64,000 nt of DNA from Lucifuga dentata (taxonomy: Eukaryota; Chordata; Actinopteri; Ophidiiformes; Bythitidae), in the NCBI GenBank assembly GCA_014773175.1, contig VXCM01000050.1, positions 186,001 to 250,000 on the forward strand, read 5' to 3'. Made by a program: the position numbers and the translations under genes. Under the pieces are notes generated by a model. It did no database searches, was not told the DNA's origin, and saw only the letters and a list, made by a program, of their open reading frames with translations. This document shows, piece after piece, positions 62,130 to 64,000 of this stretch. The stretch's first letter is position 1, and each line of letters opens with the position of its first letter.

Positions 62130-64000
62130 CCATGTCATGACCAGGTCATGGATAACTCTAACAATAGCCTTTAATAGTATAATGCTGAAAGTGCTTTACC
62201 ACTTAAGGGGGAAATGTATCTCTCTATCAGTATGAATCATGTGAAAGGCTCTCATCATACTCCCAAACACATATACTGTATATGCATTTATGGACACACA
62301 CATGCATACACAGACACACACATACACAACACAGAGTTTAGCCACATAAAAGAAGCATATCATTCCCACACTGTCCATCAGAGCTAAGGAATGCTAATTG
62401 TGAAAAAAATGAAGTACACTGCTCTGTTTTTCTTTTTCTCTCCAACACAGACAGACACACACACATAAGTCTCACTCATATGATCACTGTATGCACAATA
62501 ACACACTATTCTTCCAGACAAACCGCTGATATGGGTGGGTTGCACCAGCTCTGTACTGAGCCTAGCCTTGCAAGAACCTTTGGGAAATATGCTGCTGAAA
62601 TGTCCCCTTCACACACTGACCTCTAAACCACAACAGAACAATGACTCCCTCACACACACATGCACATATGTGCATGCATGTACAAATATAGACCATTTAA
62701 ACAAACAAAACAAGGACTGACAGCTCACAGTGTAACGGTGAAGTATAGGAAACACAGGATATGAGGTCTGCCACAAAATATAGATAACAGCAGGAATACA
62801 GTATATAGGGCTGTGTGTGTACGTGTGCGTGTGTATGTGTGGGGGTGTACCAGTATACCCAGTCAGTGGGTGGGTGCATGGAACTATGAGACTAGACAAC
62901 ATTAGGCATAGTGTTGCTGCATAACATGTTAGCACCAATGAATGGAAGCATTTGAGGTTTTTTCTACACCAACATTTGGTGCTGTGATACATTTCTGACA
63001 GATCTGTGCATCTCTTTTGACTCATTGCACCAATTCACCTTTATCCTCTTCTTTCATCTTTCAGTATAAAAGATGTCCAAAAAGGAAATCTATAAATCTC
63101 AAATCTTTTTCTGTCCCCTTCCAGCAATCCATCACTTGTTAACCATTTCCGTGGCAACAGCACTGAGTACCACTCTCCGTGTTGTGTACAGTAAATGTGA
63201 GAGTGAACTCATATTCTTTATCAGGACTGAAGCTGTTACGTGTTGAAAACACTGATTTTATGATTTTATCCAAAGTATATGAATCTTTTCCATCTTGTGA
63301 GGGGGTCATGATCTGCAGCGTGTTTTTCTCTCGCTACCTCGCTACCTACCTCAACTTACATCATGTATGAGTGAAATCGCATCGCATGTCGTTCCCTAAA
63401 ACCTGACTCCTGGAGTATGCCCTCACTCGTGTTTCTGCTTCTACTTGTGCTAATTTATAATTTATCTGTTTTGTAGAACTTTTCTCGTTGGATGTTTGAT
63501 TGACAGGGCCTCAAGTTTCACACTCCTTTTGCTTGCTTGTAATGATAATCTGAGAATTAATGCATATCCTACTGTTTCACTCACTATAAATCATTCAGTT
63601 TCAGAGCTTTCGTAATAAGAAGTTGTGACTGTAAAGTTTGCAAGGGTGGGAAAAGAGGAAAAGACAAATAAGAGAAAGAGCAAGAGACAAAAGGAGAAAA
63701 GGTGCAAAAGGGATTGCGTAAAAGTCAACGATTGGGTACCCTGACCATAAAATCTATATAATAACTAAAGAAAATAAGAGAACTCTTTCTATGCCCTTAG
63801 CACCTTTAAAGGGGAATACAGAGGTGTTGCTAATGCTTTCCTCTCCTCCCTTACCTCCACTCCTTCCTTCTCTAACTCCTTCCTTTCTTACCACGAGGGA
63901 GAGTGCGGTGTCCCAGAATGCTTGTTCAGTCACACTGCATTATGGGGGTTGGAGACATTGAATAACTGTGACATTATAAAACCAAACTGTGATTTCAGAG
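59962..64000 (-). other. aopep: aopep intron continuing beyond the window
   Basis: I searched the minus strand for the basic KWIGVNRRPRKRKRREK-like segment that precedes this point in human AOPEP and did not find it, so the next exon lies past 64000 or has diverged. The region holds CA microsatellites (61748-61798, 62066-62127) and an unassigned open frame at 60674-60896. Confidence 0.65.
62066..62127. repeat. (CA)n microsatellite
   Basis: About 31 CA units preceded by N 62065, in the aopep intron. Confidence 0.95.

Overview
The window is nuclear DNA from a ray-finned (teleost-like) fish, taken from a draft assembly. The evidence is vertebrate split genes with GT-AG introns, very dense CA/GT and GA/CT microsatellites, a degenerate fish-type L2/CR1-clade LINE, and gene order PTCH1-FANCC-AOPEP, which matches human 9q22.3. 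There are about twenty single-N joins and one 376-base N gap (7843-8218).

Layout. (1) 1-~7650, plus strand: the 3' end of ptch1 (Hedgehog receptor Patched-1). Four coding segments carry the last membrane segments and the cytoplasmic tail; a non-coding last exon and a roughly 2.8-kb 3'UTR follow. (2) ~7650-21800: intergenic DNA with no recognisable host gene. It holds microsatellites, one copy of a TTAA-ended non-autonomous transposon, two retroelement-like repeats, and a foldback array of alternating palindromes split by a dead 5'-truncated LINE. (3) ~21800-44624, plus strand: fancc (Fanconi anaemia core-complex subunit C), complete. A probable 5'UTR exon and promoter are followed by 14 coding exons that join in frame into about 589 codons. 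(4) 44625-53982: intergenic, or the distal 3' region of aopep, with the microRNA cluster mir-23b / mir-27b / mir-24 on the minus strand. (5) 53983-64000, minus strand: the last three coding exons of aopep (aminopeptidase O). The upstream exons lie beyond the window.

The three protein genes do not form a pathway. Patched acts in Hedgehog signalling, FANCC in interstrand-crosslink repair, and aminopeptidase O in peptide trimming. They are an old syntenic block. The microRNA cluster sits downstream of the aopep stop codon, as in mammals, and a splice donor directly after that stop suggests it lies in a 3'UTR intron.

The observations most worth follow-up are a near-perfect 31-bp-stem hairpin in a 192-bp fancc intron, the palindrome foldback array around 15.2-18.0 kb, a (TG)n tract in place of a polypyrimidine tract at one fancc acceptor, the wide separation of mir-24 from mir-27b, and an apparent change of the PPxY motif in the ptch1 tail. 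I found no wholly new gene system.
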